This document shows positions 1 to 12,625 of a stretch of 64,000 bases of DNA, one piece after another. The notes below the pieces were generated by a model. The model was not told the DNA's origin, did no database searches, and saw only the letters and a program-made list of their open reading frames with translations. The stretch's first letter is position 1; each line of letters opens with the position of its first letter. The DNA is from Lunularia cruciata (Eukaryota; Streptophyta; Marchantiopsida; Lunulariales; Lunulariaceae). The DNA lies in assembly GCA_948567375.1 (NCBI GenBank), contig OX419760.1, positions 12,338,001-12,402,000 of the forward strand, in the 5' to 3' direction. Made by a program: the position numbers and the translations under genes.

Positions 1-59
1 GGCAGTGAGGCATCAATTCCGATACGAAGGCTCCAGAGAAGAAGGCGAGAATCGGGAGA

Positions 60-1242
60 ACATGAAGAAAGAAGAGAGACTACTATGCGGGAGGACGAAG
101 GTATCAATAATGGAGTAGATTACCTGCAGATGGTAGTCTGCCTGCTGTTGGTGAAGTTGGAGAAGAAGAAGAAGGAGATGCAGTCGACTTGTCCAGAGGT
201 AAAGACTGTATTGCAGGTGGTATCGAGATTAGAAGAAGAAAACTCGGCGTTGAAGAAGAGTATAACCCGAGGTGAGAAGGAGAGAGAAGTACTGCAAGTG
301 GAAGCAGCGGAGAGAAGTCAGGTAATTGAAGACCTGAGGAGAGAAGTGAGCTATCGAGAGGATCTTGCGAGGAAAAGTGACGTCGTAAGGGAGAGACAAG
401 TAGCTGAATTTGAAATCTTGAAGCAGTAGTTTGCTGATTCAAGAGTAGAGCTCATCCATGCTATGGCGAGAGTAGCATCGAAGGATCAAGAGCTCGATCG
501 AGTGATGGAAAGTATGGAGGAGAAGAAGCAACTCTGGCAGTGAGAGTTGGCTGCGAGATATGGAGAAGAAGAGAGATTACGAGACTTACTTCGTAATCAG
601 GAAGAGAAGGTTGCACAGAAGGAGAAAGAGAAGGACGCGGTGAAGGCCGAATTTGAAGAAGAATTGGCGATGTACAGAGAGGAATGGCTTGCAGATTGGG
701 AACAAGAAAGGAAGACAAGATTAGAGCCATTGCAGGAGATAGTCCTCAGGGTAAACGCGATGTTAAGTACAGAGACCAGCGTTCGAATTGAAGAAGCGCG
801 CCTACACGAGTTGAAGCTGTTGGTGCAGGAGACGAGGCAAAGGCAAGCGAAAGATACAGATTTGAATGTCTTGTTGATTAAATTGAGAACTCGTGTAGAT
901 AGGAAGATCTTAGAAGTAGAAGACAATATCACAATTAGATTAGACTTAGTAAGAATAGAGTTAGAAAAGCTTCGGCAGGATGTTAAAGCAAAACCCGACG
1001 TAGATAACATCGGGATCCAAATGTCTTTGGAGTTGCCCTCAGCGACAGTAGAGAAGAGTGGGTCGAAAGATGAAGAGTTAGATAGATTACCCACTAGTGC
1101 AATTTCAGATCAGGAAAGAGAATTGCTGGATCTGGTAGAAGATGTAGGAGTTGTGAAACCCGAGGACAGAATAGTAGGAAGTAAGATTACTTTGGATTCG
1201 GGTTTGAAAGCCGAGGAAGAAGTAGACATCGGATCGGATTAG
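60..1242 (+). pseudogene. Coiled-coil part of the LTR-borne coding region of family A
   Basis: The translation is rich in E, K, R, Q and L, with heptad-like spacing typical of a long coiled coil (pieces such as ERQVAEFEILKQ and LEPLQEIVLRVNAML). It ends with the family tail VDIGSD. The same protein is seen in every A LTR of the window, so it belongs to the element and is not a host cytoskeletal gene. Function unknown. A role in assembly or in binding another protein is only a guess from the coiled coil. Broken, with a few breaks. Confidence 0.7.
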
Positions 1243-1354
1243 TAACCGATTTGAGATTTGAAGGGGCAGATATGAAGAGGTGCATTGTCATTTCGGATCT
1301 GCAGGTTAGAAAAGTTGTTGTAGAACGGTATAGTTGTTAGAACTATCGATTTGT

Positions 1355-1368
1355 TCACTATTTAAGAG
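1355..1368 (+). promoter_or_regulatory. Downstream TATA-like box of the A LTR
   Basis: CACTATTTAAGAGTGG lies about 675 bp before the LTR end. The same box at the same distance from the end is seen in the A2 LTR (28549-28559) and in the 5' LTR near 44290. Its fixed distance from the LTR end, despite very different LTR lengths, suggests it drives the genomic RNA. This would place the coding region upstream, in U3. No transcript evidence is available here. Confidence 0.4.
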
Positions 1369-2035
1369 TGGCATTCACAGTATTATGTTGTTCAGTGCTC
1401 ATTATTTCTGAGAATAGATAAAGCGAAGTGCTGTGAAGCAGTGCTCGTCGCTTGAGCTTGATTCCGAGTATCAACTTTGTAATTGTGTTTGTGAGTGTTT
1501 GGAGAAATTCGAAGTGCAAGTCAGAGTGTTTGTTGGATGTTGGATTCCACAGCCTTGATCTTCATTTTGTGTGTTTGATCCTGAGTGAAGTGCAATCGAA
1601 GCAATGCCTTGACAGATTTGAGAGGAATTGTAGTGTTGGTAGTATTCTGCATTTGTGAGTGCAGTGCAAAGTTGATGTGAAGCAATTTCAATCGAGGAAG
1701 TTGTGCCTTTAGTGGAAGGGTGGAACACAATTCTGAGATGAATTCGTTTTGCAGTGAAGTGCCGTTTTCGGGAGAGCCTGAATCATCACAATCAAGATTG
1801 TTTGGAAAGATTTGATGGAGTTGTGATTAAGGAGTGTGAATTTGTGACAAGACTGCGAGTCAGTGCTTGTTACTCTCTTCTGGGTGTGGTTTCTACTTGA
1901 GAGACTAAAGAAGAACTCAAGAAGAACTGAAATTGTTACTTTGCTTTGTATTTGGACATTTCTGACTCGTATCTCTACGGGAACGAACTTTACTTACCCG
2001 ATTACCGCAAAAGTGATATTTGCCGGGTTGTCACA

Positions 2036-2944
2036 GAGACGTAAGGCAAAGTGCAATGCAGGTCCGAGTAACGTGAAAGAAGAAGCGCATGAAAGCTCAA
2101 GAAGCGAGGCGTCCGTTCCGATACAAAGATTGCAGAGAAGAAGGGAAGTATTGGATGAACACAAAGTACAAAGAGAAGTTGCTACGCAAGAGGAGGTAGT
2201 AACAAGCGATGGAGTCAAGTATTTGTGGGAAGTTGTGTGTCCATTGTTGGTGAAATTGGAGCACAAGAAGAAGGAGATGCAGTCTACTTGTCTAGAGGTG
2301 AAGATTGTCTTGCAGGTATTATAAAGATTAGAAGAAAAGAACTTGGAGTTGAAGAAAGTCATAACCCGAGGAGAGGAGGAAAGTGAAGTATTGCAAGTAG
2401 AGGTAGTAGTGAGGACTCAGGTAATTGAAGACCTGAAGAGAGAAGTGAGATATTGAGAAGAGCTTGTTAAGAAGAGCGACATAGCAAGGGAAAGGCAAGA
2501 AGCAGAGTATGAGATTTTGAAGCAGCAGTTTGTTGATTCAAGAGTAGAACTTATCCATACTATGGCGAGAGTAGCAGCAAAGGATCAAGAGCTCAATAGG
2601 ATGATGGAGAGTGTAGAGGAGAAGAAGCAACTCTGGCAAAGAGAGTTAGCAGCACAATATAGGGAAGAAGAAGAGAGATTACGAGAGTTACTTCGTAATC
2701 AAGAGTGGAAGGTTGTACAAAAGAAGAAAGAGAAGGAAACGGTGAAAGCCAAGTTCAAAGCAGAGTTTGCAATGTATAGGGAGGATAGGCTTGCAGATCA
2801 AGAGCAAGGAAGGAAGATGCAATTGGAGCCGTTGAAGGAGATAGTCCTCAGAATGAAAGCGATGCTGAGTACAAAGGCCAGTGTTCGAATTGAAGAAATG
2901 TGGCAACACGAGTTGAAGTTGTTGGTGTAGGAGACAAGGCAAAG
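2036..2944 (+). mobile_element. Second family A LTR, left piece
   Basis: The sequence matches the interior of the A LTR (the acidic linker end and most of the coiled coil). It breaks off at 2944, where a minus-strand A element begins, and resumes at 17112. The 5-bp word CAAAG ends this piece (2940-2944) and begins the next (17112-17116). That is a perfect target-site duplication and shows the two pieces were once continuous. The upstream part of this LTR is not in the window. Confidence 0.85.
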
Positions 2945-5900
2945 TGTGACAACCCGGCAAATATCACTTTTGCGGTAATCGGGTAAGTAAAGTTTGTTCT
3001 CGCAGAGATACAAGTCAGAATTGGTCAAATACAAAGCAAAGTAACAATTTCAGTTCTTCTTGGTTGCGTCTTTAATCTCTCAGGTAGAAACCACACCCAA
3101 AAGAGAGTAACAAGCACTAATTTGCAGTCTTGTCACGAATTTCACAATCCTTAATCACAACTCCTTCAATTCTTTCCAAACAATCTTGATTATGATGATT
3201 TAGGCTCTCCCAAAAACGGCACTGCAAAACGACTTTGCCTCAGAATTGTGTTCCACTCTTCCATTGAAGGCACAACTTCCTTGATCAAAATTGCTTCACA
3301 TCAACCTCCCACTGCACTCACAAATGCAAAATACTACCAACACTACAATTCCTCTCAAATCTGTCAAGGCATTGCTTCGATTGCACTTCACTCAGGATCA
3401 AACATACAGAATGAAGATCAAGGCTGTGGAATACATCATCCAACAAACACTCTGACTTGCACTTTGAATTTCTTCACACACTCACAAACACCATCACAAA
3501 GTTGATACTCGGAATCAAGCTCAAGTGATGAGCACTGCTTCACAGCACTTTGCATTATCTATTCTCAGAAATTATGAGCACTGAACAACATTTCTCTACG
3601 AATGCCACTCTTAAGTAGTGAACAAATCAACAGTTCTAACAACTATACCGTTCTACAACAACTCTTCTAAAGATCACTTGACATTTGCACTCCTATGTTA
3701 TCTACTTTGGGTTTTGCTCTAACATCTTTTCGAAGCTTTTCTATCTCTATTTTCACTAAGTCTAATCTAATTGAAATGTTATCCTCTACCTCTAAAATCT
3801 TTTTGTCTACACAAGTCCGGAGACTTATGAACAAAGCATTCATATCTGTATCCTTTGCCTGTCTTTGCCTTGTCTCCTACACCAACAACTTCAACTCGTG
3901 CATCCTCGTCTCTTCAATCCTAATGCTGGCCTCTATACTTAATATTGCATTCATTTGGAGGACTATCTCCTTCAATGGCTCCAATCTCGTCTTCCTCTCA
4001 TGTTCTTGATCTGCAAGCCAATCCTCTTGGTACATTGCCAAATCTGCCTCAAACTCGGCTTTCATTGAATCCTTCTCCTTCTTCTTCTAGACAACTCTCT
4101 CTTCTTGATTATGAAGTAATTCTCGTAATTGGTCTTCTTCTCTATATCGTACCGCCAACTCTCGTTGCCAAAGTTGCTTCTTCTCCTTGACACTCTCCAT
4201 CACCCTATTGAGCTCTTGATCCTTTGCAGCTACTCTCGCCATAGCATAGATTACCTCTACTCTTGAATCAGCAAACTGCTGCTTCAAGATCTCATACTCA
4301 GCTACTTGTCTCTCCCTTGCTATGTCACTCTTCTTCACAAGATCCTCTCGATAATTTACTTCTCTCTTTAGGTCTTCAATTACCTGACTTCTCACTACTG
4401 CCTCCGCTAGTAGCACTTCTCTTTCCTCCTCACCTTGGGTTATACTCTTCTTCAACTCCGAGTTCTCTTCTTCTAACCGCGCTAAGACCTGCAACACAGT
4501 CTTCACCTCTGGACATGTCAACTGCATTTCCTTCTTCTTGTGCTCCAACTTCACCAGCAATGGGCACACAATCTCCCGCAGGTACTCCACTCCATCACTG
4601 GCAACTATTTTAACCTGTGAAGTGATCTCTCTTCTCACTTTGTGTTCTCCCGATACTTGCCTTCTTCGCTGCAGTTGTCGTATCGGAATCGATGCCTCAC
4701 TTCCCGAGCTTTCACTCACGTCTTCTGTTGCTTTACTTGGCCCCGCTTCACATTTTGCCTTACGTCTTGAGCAAACTCCTCTTTGCACCGCGATCTTCTT
4801 CTCTTTGGGCACAATTACTTTGTCTTCCAACTGTGTATTATCTTCGGCTTCAATTTTTGCTTGCACTTCTTCTTCTTCATCTTCTTCATCTTCTTCAGCC
4901 ACCGGCACCAAGGTCATTTCTCCCCCTTCATCACTATTGCTACTTGTATCTCCACTCTGCAGCATTAGCTCAGGCTCCTCCTCGTGTTCCGAGTCTTTAG
5001 TCTTGAGCTCGGCATCACCTTTCGAGTCTTCATCCTCCGACTCGATCACCACCATACCTCACCTCGGGTTGCCTTTCCATATCTTTCGAGGTTTCTTTGT
5101 GTCTTTGGCTTTGCCTTGCCAACTCCTCTTCTTCATATTTGGGGTACTCACTATGACCTCCACGTTCTTCTCTGTCTTCATGTAGTAGTCGTCGGTGCTC
5201 CTAATTTGCAATATGTATTGCTGCTCCTTGACATCGACCTCCTTTTTCAAGTCAGGATGGAAGTGCGACACTATTTGAGTCCGCTCTGCCGAGTTCAGCA
5301 AATTTAGCCCGAGGTAGAAATGCACTGCAAACGGCACGATGTAGTGTGGAGGCGACTTATCCCGCAAATTCCACACCATCTGCCTCGTTCTCTCGTAGAA
5401 ACACCTCGCCCAATTGATCGGTTCTCCTACGAATAGCTTGTGAAAGAACACCGCTTGGTGTTTCATCACATAAGTGGTTCTCTCCGGCTTCAGGATGGCC
5501 ATCAGTGCACTCACAATTCTTCTCTTCACAAGGTCTTTGTAGCTCTCAACCTTGTACCCATTCTTTGTCCACTTTGACGAGAAGGCATCTCTCACCTCTT
5601 GGGTTTCTTGAGCTATCTCGCCCTTTCCCAAGAATGTGGCCCCCTGCTCTGAGCCTGCTTCCTTCCCGAGTACAAGTCTCCAATCCGACTCTATCAAGCA
5701 AGCCGGATTTCCTCTCTTCCCTTCTTCCTCGAGTCCACCGAGACACTAGCTCTCGATGATTTCTATCATGAAACCTGGAAAGCTCACATTCCAGTTCCAT
5801 GCCAAAAATGTGATCCAAAGTCGGCTCAAGACTTCGATCCTAGCTATTACATCTAACCTCCGAATTGCATGATTTCTCATTGCAAATTCAGAGTTCTTCT

Positions 5901-6463
5901 TTCCTCCTCCCATCTCTTCTGCCTTCTCACTATCTCTTGATTTCACTCTTGCGACTTCTCCCTTACGCACTAATGCGATTCCAACTCTATTTCCCTTCCC
6001 AAGATCACTTGCAAGACGACTTCTCAACGGCAAAGGAAAATTACTTGACATTTCGTTGTTGCGAGTTTGATTTTTATAGAGTTGCGCTTCTTTGTCTTTC
6101 TTCACTTCGAGTTTCTACCAAGAAATCACACCTCCTGCATGCTTCTGTCACTGTCAATCAACCTTCGCACGTATGGGCCGCCGGTTTTTGAACGGTCCCT
6201 TCTTGAATTTCTCGCCCCGACGAAAGGTCGTTAGACTGTCTTTGCCTCGGGTTGAGCTCCCCCTGATACAAAGACAATTTACTTTGGGTTGTATGGTGAT
6301 AGGGCATTTCCGAGTACTTTGCCTTGTGACCCAAAGTCACTTTACTTTGGGTTTCATCCCAAAGACTCTTTTCTTCACCTTCTTCGGCCATACAGGCGCA
6401 ATCCGACTTTGCTATACACTTCTTCTTCTTTATTTTGAAAATAAAATAAAATGTGGGCACCAC
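2945..6463 (-). repeat. 3' LTR of element A-1
   Basis: Read on the minus strand it begins TGTGGTGCCCACA at 6463 and ends TTGCCGGGTTGTCACA at 2945. It is somewhat shorter than the solo A LTR of 3.8 kb. It contains the LTR-borne coding region and a TATA box (minus strand, 6072-6082, CTATAAAAATC) just upstream of that region. Confidence 0.9.
3695..6105 (-). pseudogene. LTR-borne coding region (globular + acidic + coiled coil), copy in A-1 3' LTR
   Basis: On the minus strand the order is: a globular part about 6050-5160 (motifs FPLPLRSRLA, WITFLAWNWNVSFPG, VMKHQAVFFHKLF, PPHYIVPFA, HFYLGLNLLNSAE); an acidic Ser/Glu linker about 5100-4800 (VVIESEDEDS, EEDEEDEEEEV); then a long coiled coil about 4700-3695. 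The globular part loosely recalls the plant retrotransposon-associated domain called putative plant transposon protein, but I am not sure of that. Function unknown. Broken, a few breaks. Confidence 0.65.
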
Positions 6464-6478
6464 ATACCTCCTCCCTCA
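6464..6478 (-). other. Polypurine tract of A-1
   Basis: On the minus strand the purine run TGAGGGAGGAGGTA abuts the 3' LTR start TGTGGTGCC. This is the expected primer site for plus-strand DNA synthesis in an LTR retrotransposon. Confidence 0.7.
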
Positions 6479-6479
6479 A

Positions 6480-7660
6480 ATCTGAGCGTCCCCGCAAACA
6501 TAGACCTTGGGTGTCTTAGAAACTTCTGAGTCTATGGTCCAATATCTCCAAACTCTCCACCCGTTTACTCGAGTGGCAAAAGGATTACCTTCCAAATCTA
6601 CAAGCTGCATGGACCCATTTTTGTAAAGATGAAGAACTTGATAGGGACCCATCCATCTCAAATGCAACTTGCCTAGAAAAAATATTTGGCGATTGTCATA
6701 TAACAAAACCAAATCCCCTTCACGTACATTATAGGCTTGATTCTCTTATTGTGCTTGACTTTCCTTTGTGCTTGTACTTCTTTTGTGGTTTGCATTGCAT
6801 TGTCTCTTTTCTCTTCTAACCACATCAGTTGATGAATCCAAAGATCTTGACTTTCTTCTTCCGACATTTGTTCTTTGCAAAGAACCCAATATGTCGGCAC
6901 TTCAAATTCAACTGGCAGTATGGGATGCAAGCCATATGTCAAGAAGTATGGAGTTTGTTTGGTTGTAATCTTTTCTGTCATTTGGTATGCCCACAACGCG
7001 GCTGGTAACTTCGTATCCCAGTCATATGCATAATTGACAGTCACCTTATTCAAAATTTTGCAAAGTAACCCATTTGCTTTTTCCGTTAAGCCATTTGCTT
7101 TTGGGTTATAAGGAGTCATCTTCCAATGTTTAATCTGAAAGTACTTGGTTAACGCCTCCATTACAGAGTTCAAAAAATGTGTTCCTTGGTCACTGACCAA
7201 TTCCAGAGGACACCCATATTGTGAGATGATGTTTCAAAAGAAGAATTCCGCCATAGTTTTAGCATCATCTCTACGAGTTGCTTCAGCTTCGACCATCTTG
7301 GTAGCATAGTCAGTGCAAACCAAAATGTATCACTTTCTTGTGACTTGGGTCACTAGTTGAATGGGACCTACAAAATCAATCCCCCATTTCTCAAATGGGG
7401 CCAAAGGCAAAATTGGTCTCAAAGGCCATTGAGAAGCAGCCATCGGCTTCCCCGTTCTCTCACAAGCATCACAACTTCGGATATGAGAATGCACGTCTTT
7501 GTACATTGTAGGCCACCAATACCCTGCCGAAAGAATTTTCTTTACAGTATTCTTCAGAGCATAGTGTCCTCCCAATGCTTTAGAGTGTAAAGATTCAATC
7601 ACTCTTCCTACTTTGTATGACTCCAAGCATCGCCGAAGTACTTCATCTTTGCCCATCTTA
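6480..7660 (-). pseudogene. Integrase region of A-1
   Basis: From N to C on the minus strand: a zinc-binding HHCC domain (GGHYALKNT ... CDACERTGK), the catalytic core starting at WGIDFVGP and continuing through SDQGTHFLNS and TPYNPKANGLTEKANG, then a C-terminal part with MGPYQVLHLYKNGSMQLVDLEGNPF. Integrase inserts the cDNA into the host chromosome. No chromodomain follows. The integrase directly precedes the PPT and LTR, as in Athila/Tat-type elements. Broken. Confidence 0.85.
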
Positions 7661-7839
7661 AATAAAATGTTGTGTTTAAGCTAGTACTGCCCTATTTTCC
7701 TGAGAAAGACTGCCCGCTGTTCCAGGTCCATCCCCTTAGGACAATGGAGAGTATTCAAATAATGATATTCAGCTGCATACCTTGTACTTTGCATTGCTGA
7801 TAAGTGATACAACTCTTTGTTAGGGAACCGATTGTCAAT

Positions 7840-8300
7840 TTCTCACTCCTGGTCTTGAGTTTCTAACTTGGACAGGAAGTCCGCATTTGAATGTAAAGCT
7901 CCCTTCCTTACTTGTATAATATACACTATACGTGAACTCTTGTAACAACAAGATCCATCTTGCAATTCGCCCAGATAAATCTGCCTTCTTGACCAAATGT
8001 TGCAGTGCGTAATGGTCAACATAGAAGACAAACTTGTACCCCAACAGATAATGGCAAAATTTCTTGCAGGCATACACCATTCCAAGTGCTTCTCTTTCAG
8101 TCGTTGAATAGTTCTTTTTAGAAACTGAAAGTTGTCGGCTGGCATAATACACCGGGTAGTCCTTCTTCTTTTTGTCCTTCTGACTTAAGACGACTCCAAT
8201 AGCCATGGACGAAGTGTCCACATATACATGAAAAGGGACGTCCCAATTCGGGGCCCTCATAACTGGTGCTTCAACCAGCTTCTTCTTCAACACCTAGAAA
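7840..8300 (-). pseudogene. RNase H domain of A-1
   Basis: The minus-strand translation shows VPFHVYVDTSSMAIGVVL (first catalytic Asp), YYASRQLS, TEREALGMVYA (catalytic Glu) and FVFYVDHYALQHLV, in the order usual for Ty3/gypsy RNase H. It removes the RNA strand of the RNA-DNA hybrid during reverse transcription. It follows RT and precedes integrase. Confidence 0.85.
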
Positions 8301-9275
8301 GCTTCTTCTTGATTTGCTTCCCATAGATAGTCTTTGGATTTCTTCATAAGCTTTGTAAGTGGTGCAGCAAGCACTACATAGTTTGACACAAAGCGTCTGT
8401 AATATCTGACATGTCCCAAGAAGGCTCTCAACTCCCAGATGTTCTTCGGGGATTCCAAAGCTGTGATTATCTTGACCTTCTCAACATCGACTTCAATACC
8501 TCGGCTTGACACCTAATGCCCCAGAAGAATTCCCTCCTTCATTGCAAAGAAGCATTTCTCCGGGTGTAATGACATGCCGGCAAAATGACACCTTTCAAAC
8601 ATTTGGCAAAGGTAATCTAAATGTACATCTCTTCACCCAAACACACAAAAGTCATCAATGAAAACTTCCACAAATTTGCGCAAGAAATCTTTGAAGATTG
8701 AATTCATCATCCGTTGGAAAGTAGCAGGAGCATTACACAACCCAAAGGGCATTTGATTGTAAGAAAAAGTGCCCCAATCGATCGTGAATGTAGTTTTATC
8801 CTTGTCTTCTTCTCAAATGGATACTTGATTGTACCCTAAAAATCCATCGAGAAAACTATAACAAGGATGCCCAGCTACCTGATCTAAAATTGTATTGGTA
8901 AAAGGCAAGGGATGATGATCTTTCCTTGTGACTGCGTTCAACTTCAGAAAGTCTTGGCACACTCGGATCTTCCCTATTTTCTTCTTCGGGACAATGACAA
9001 TGGGGGAGACCCATTCACTGCTTAAGATAGGGAAGATGATTCCGGCCCCTAAGTACTTATTGATTTCATCTTTCACCAACAGCAAGTACTTTGGGTTCAG
9101 GCGTTGCCAAACCGGAACTGCACCTTCAACCATATCAATTTGGTGTTCTTTGAATTCTAGTGGAATACCCGGCATTTGATCAATAGACCAGGCAAATACA
9201 TCCTGGAATTCTATAAATAGGGCAGTATATCCTGCCAACTCCTCCAAAGTGACTGTCTTTGAGATTTTCAAGATT
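8300..9275 (-). pseudogene. Reverse transcriptase domain of A-1
   Basis: Minus strand. Motifs in order: LLVKDEINKYLGAGIIFP, SEWVSPIVIVPKKK, KIRVCQDFLKLNAVT, HPLPFTNTILDQV, PFGLCNAP and a FIDDF-type catalytic box, then the connection LRAFLGHVRYYRRFV. This copies the element RNA into DNA. The FxDDF form with CNAP is typical of non-chromodomain plant Ty3 elements. Upstream lies the conserved element-specific stretch ELAGYTALFIEFQDVFAWS. Broken. Confidence 0.85.
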
Positions 9276-9639
9276 TTTCCTTCAGTTAATAAAACATCTT
9301 GATAGTCATCGGGGTTGATGACGCCTTCAACGTGGCTTACTCAGCTTAATCCGAGGCAAGCTGCCATCAAACCCCCTTCCTCCAAGTCAGGTTCACCCGA
9401 GGCGAGGTCATATGGATCTTTGTCTTCAACATCCACCTCGTAGCATTCCAAGTAATTAACTTGGACTTCGTCTTTGGATTCGTCTAAGGACGAAGACGAT
9501 GAGTCTTTGGATTTGTTCTCCTCTTCCAACAAACTTGTTTCCCCAAGGTGGGGAACTTTTGTCCAACTCACAGTCACCAGCTTCTGATCTTTGGACGAGA
9601 TGTCCTTGAATCTTAACTTCTGTTGATGCCAATCCACCA

Positions 9640-9920
9640 CAACTTGAGCACTATACAACCAGGGTCTGCCGATCAACAGAGGGTAACTAGTCTTTGTCAC
9701 TGGTCACAACACAATGTAGTTCAACTTGAAGGGTACCCCTCCAATGATTGTGGTGATGTTTGACAGCATGCCCAAAGGCCGTCTCCTGGTTTGGTCTGCA
9801 AACTTCAACACTCAGGGTGTTGGTTCAAACGTGTGATACCCGAGTCAATTTGTAGTATCTTCGGTCATGACATTCACACCGGACCCAGAGTCAATGGGTA
9901 TCAATGTGATCATGCACCCT
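9640..9920 (-). pseudogene. Aspartic protease of A-1
   Basis: The minus-strand pieces MITLIPIDSGSGVNVM (catalytic DSG) and YPLLIGRPWL (the C-terminal ILG-like box) mark a retropepsin domain that would cut the Gag-Pol polyprotein. An acidic spacer (about 9340-9640, including NYLECYEVDVEDKDPYDLA) separates it from RT. That spacer is conserved in the plus-strand copy. Confidence 0.75.
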
Positions 9921-12560
9921 GCAACCTCCATATCTACCTCGGGAGATCCCAAATCTTCTTGCTCAATACGATAGATAATAGGCAGGTCCTTCTTTGACAT
10001 TGACCTCACCTTCTTGAGTGCCAAGTTCAGCTGCCTCTTGTACAGCTTGTTATCTTCCCACAATTGCTTGAATGTAACTTTGGCATTTGTGGCTGCCAGA
10101 TCTGCTACAATATCGTATTGGGGAACTCCTCCCAATTTGACTGTCTTCGCCTTTGGCTTTGGTTCCAAAGTTTCTCCATGTTCCCTCTTGACTTTGGACG
10201 CTTCAAAATGGTGACGGGCTTGCTAATGGCCTTAACCCAAGGTTCCTTGGGTTGGCCCACCTCGGCTTGGATCAGACCCTTTACTTCGGATCGGATGTCA
10301 AGCGGAAAAACTGGAGACTTCGTCTTCGTCTCCTCTTCCAAACTTAGTTCCCAAGTCCTGAGTAATGCCTCCTTTAGTTCTTTCTGCAAGGCTTTAGCTT
10401 TAGCTTTTGCGATGATCTTTTCCTCCTTGGCAAAAAGAATTGCCTTTGGGCGTAGTCTCTTTGCCTTTCTAGAAGACGATGAGGTCGTACTCAGTTCTTC
10501 GGGATCACGCTTCTTCTTGCTGGAGCGTGTCTCAACTTTCAAAATTTCAAGGTCCGGCCATTCTCCTTCCGAGGCCGGACTCCCTTCTTGAGGTCTTTCT
10601 TCTTCAAGAGTGATACAATTTACATTAGTATCCCCATTTGGCTGAATTGCTGCACGCTCAGCGGGGGTCTGTACATACTTTACAGGCGGCTTCGGGTTCG
10701 GTGGGTGAGGACATTGGTTGCCCATATGCCCCGATCCTTTACAATTTCCGCACAAGGGAACGTACCTAATTTGCCTCCTTGGCTTGGGACAGTTTGGAGA
10801 CCAATGTCCCATCAAGCCACAATTATAACAGGCTCCGAGTGCAACATTCTGAGGGCGATTCTGGTTGCTCATTGGTGGTCTTCGTGGAGGAGCATTGGGG
10901 TTATACTCCCTTGGTCCAAACCTCGGACCTTGGTACAATGTGCTCGCTTGAGGCTATACTTCTTGCGTTTGGTACACAGCCTCTTAGTCCTCGTCTTGGT
11001 TCCTTCCCGGAATCCAATCAATTTGCTGCATCGGGAATGCATTATGAGTATTGCATTCTGTGTTGGCATGGCCTGATTTGCCACATGCAATGCACCATAC
11101 ATTTGATCTCCCAAATGCTAGGGCCTTCCTTCTATCTTTGGCCCCAATCATGTGGTTCTTGAAATCCAAAAACTCCTTGATGAGGGCATCCAGCTTGGTA
11201 TCCGCCTTATTTACACTCTTTGCTCGAGGAGTCACTGGTTTCTTGCCTCCACATCTTCTGACTCGTCTTGGCTTTGATTCTTCTTTGGATTCCAAAGAAG
11301 AGCTCGAAGATGTGGAGGATTCATCCAAAGAAGGGGATGTACTGCACAAAGCTCTCCTTCTGGGCTTCTTGCCTTCCTTCTCCCGATTTCTCCGGTTACC
11401 GGCAGAGTGAGAGTGGGCCGCCTCGTAACAAGCGACGTGTTTGAGTACTTTGTCAAGGGAAGTTACATTCCTCTCCCTTGCAAAGATTCGTATCTTTGGT
11501 GAAAGTCCCCTGAAGAACCAGGTAATGACTTGGGCATCGGAGTAACCCACCACTCCTGATTGCTTGGGAACTCGGTTCAATAGGGCCATGAACCGCTCAG
11601 AGTAGTCTCTCAACTTCTCCTTCTTGCCTCGGTCTAAATTTTTGAGTGCCGCAAAGACACTCGTGTCGTAATCAACCTCCCGGAATCATTCCAGGAAGTT
11701 GTTTCTCAAGTCTGCCCAGTCCGCTGGTATGAACCCATTCTGGGTCACATGGGTGTACCAGCTCCGAGCTTTCTTTTGGAGCAAACTTAGGAAAATTCTC
11801 AGTTGATCCGCAGAGTCATGCTCCTTATTAGCAAAGGAGATAACTTTGAATTCTTTGATGAATTCAGTGAGGTCTTCGTCTTGTTCTATCCCCTTGTACT
11901 TCTGATAGGCGTGTCGGGTGATAGGCAATGAAGTCATCGTTCGATACACTGGGATCGGCTGAGGTACTACTGAACTTGACGGAACTGAAGAATTGGCTGG
12001 TATTGACGCCGTGTTGTCAACCCAAGGATTCCAATTCGTCAAATTCAAGGTGGGGTCTTCTTCAAAAATCTCTGCTATGAGGGTGTCAACTTCAACCTGA
12101 GTGGAAGATTTAGGATCAACACCTTTGATTGGTTCTTCAAAATTCCTTCGAGACAACCGAGGAATCGTTCATAGAAGATGTTGACACTCGTCTTCAATAA
12201 GTGTGCGTGCTGTCTTTTCTCGAACAAAGTTCTTCAAGGACACAACTTCCTTTATAGCTCTAGGGGAAGTCGGTGTACTGGGCTGCAATGCATATGTTTG
12301 CCCACTCAATTCTTTCTTCTTCTTGGACAAAGAGGGAGATGCAAAGTAGCCTTGCCAACCGCCTTCGTGTTTCTTGTGGTCAAGCTCTCGTAGGGCTTCT
12401 TGCACTTCGTGAAGGAGTTGAAAGTCCAACGCCTCTCATTCAGTTTTGTCAATAGTGGATGGGGACGTTCAGACGTTCGTCTTCTTCACGCTGAAGTGCT
12501 CGTCTTCGAGCTCTCTCTTCCCGTTGTTCTCTCGATGCAGACATTCATATTGTGTTGATG
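9920..12560 (-). pseudogene. gag region of A-1 with three CCHC zinc knuckles
   Basis: Minus strand. The N-terminal part includes EVQEALRELDHKKHEGGWQG. A retrotransposon Gag (capsid) domain follows at about 12000-11450 (KKARSWYTHVTQNGFIPADW, LRNNFLE, LRDYSERFMALLNRVPKQ). Then comes a Ser/Arg-rich stretch with zinc knuckles CIACGKSGHANTEC (11053-11094) and CYNCGLMGHWSPNC plus CGNCKGSGHMGNQC (10711-10830). A basic linker to the protease follows. Gag forms the particle and packages the RNA. The same layout is found at 45056-47650. Broken. Confidence 0.8.
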
Positions 12561-12605
12561 CCCAGTTTTGAATTTGGCTTTGTATTCTTCCACTTCTGAG
12601 ATTTG

Positions 12606-12625
12606 TATCCCCGGCAGCGGCACCA
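12606..12625 (-). other. Primer binding site of A-1, tRNA-Asp type
   Basis: On the minus strand TGGTGCCGCTGCCGGGGATA lies a few bases inside the 5' LTR end. It closely matches the complement of the 3' end of plant tRNA-Asp (TGGCGCCGTTGCCGGGG). This is the usual primer of Athila/Tat-like elements. Confidence 0.75.

Larger units (their letters stand above)
1..2035 (+). mobile_element. Family A LTR, 3' part (runs off left edge)
   Basis: This is the downstream 2.0 kb of a family A LTR. It matches the other A LTRs at 19967-23766 and 51116-54891 and ends with the shared terminus TTGCCGGGTTGTCACA at 2035. It holds the coiled-coil half of the LTR-borne coding region, then about 790 bp of non-coding sequence with a TATA-like box near 1359-1366 (TATTTAAG). 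Mid-LTR sequence of a second A copy starts directly after it at 2036. The simplest reading is that this copy inserted into that one, with its start beyond the window. Confidence 0.85.

Noticed and set aside
1452-1728. Short conserved ORFs in the R/U5-like part of the A LTRs (such as 3248-3505 and 44385-44591)
   Set aside because: They recur because the LTR is repeated. They have no domain, exist on both strands at the same place and lie in the non-coding part.
4700-5055. Plus-strand Ser/Leu-rich ORFs opposite the acidic linker
   Set aside because: These are antisense shadows of the Glu/Asp-rich minus-strand coding sequence. The same is true of the other Ser/Leu-rich frames opposite coiled-coil regions.
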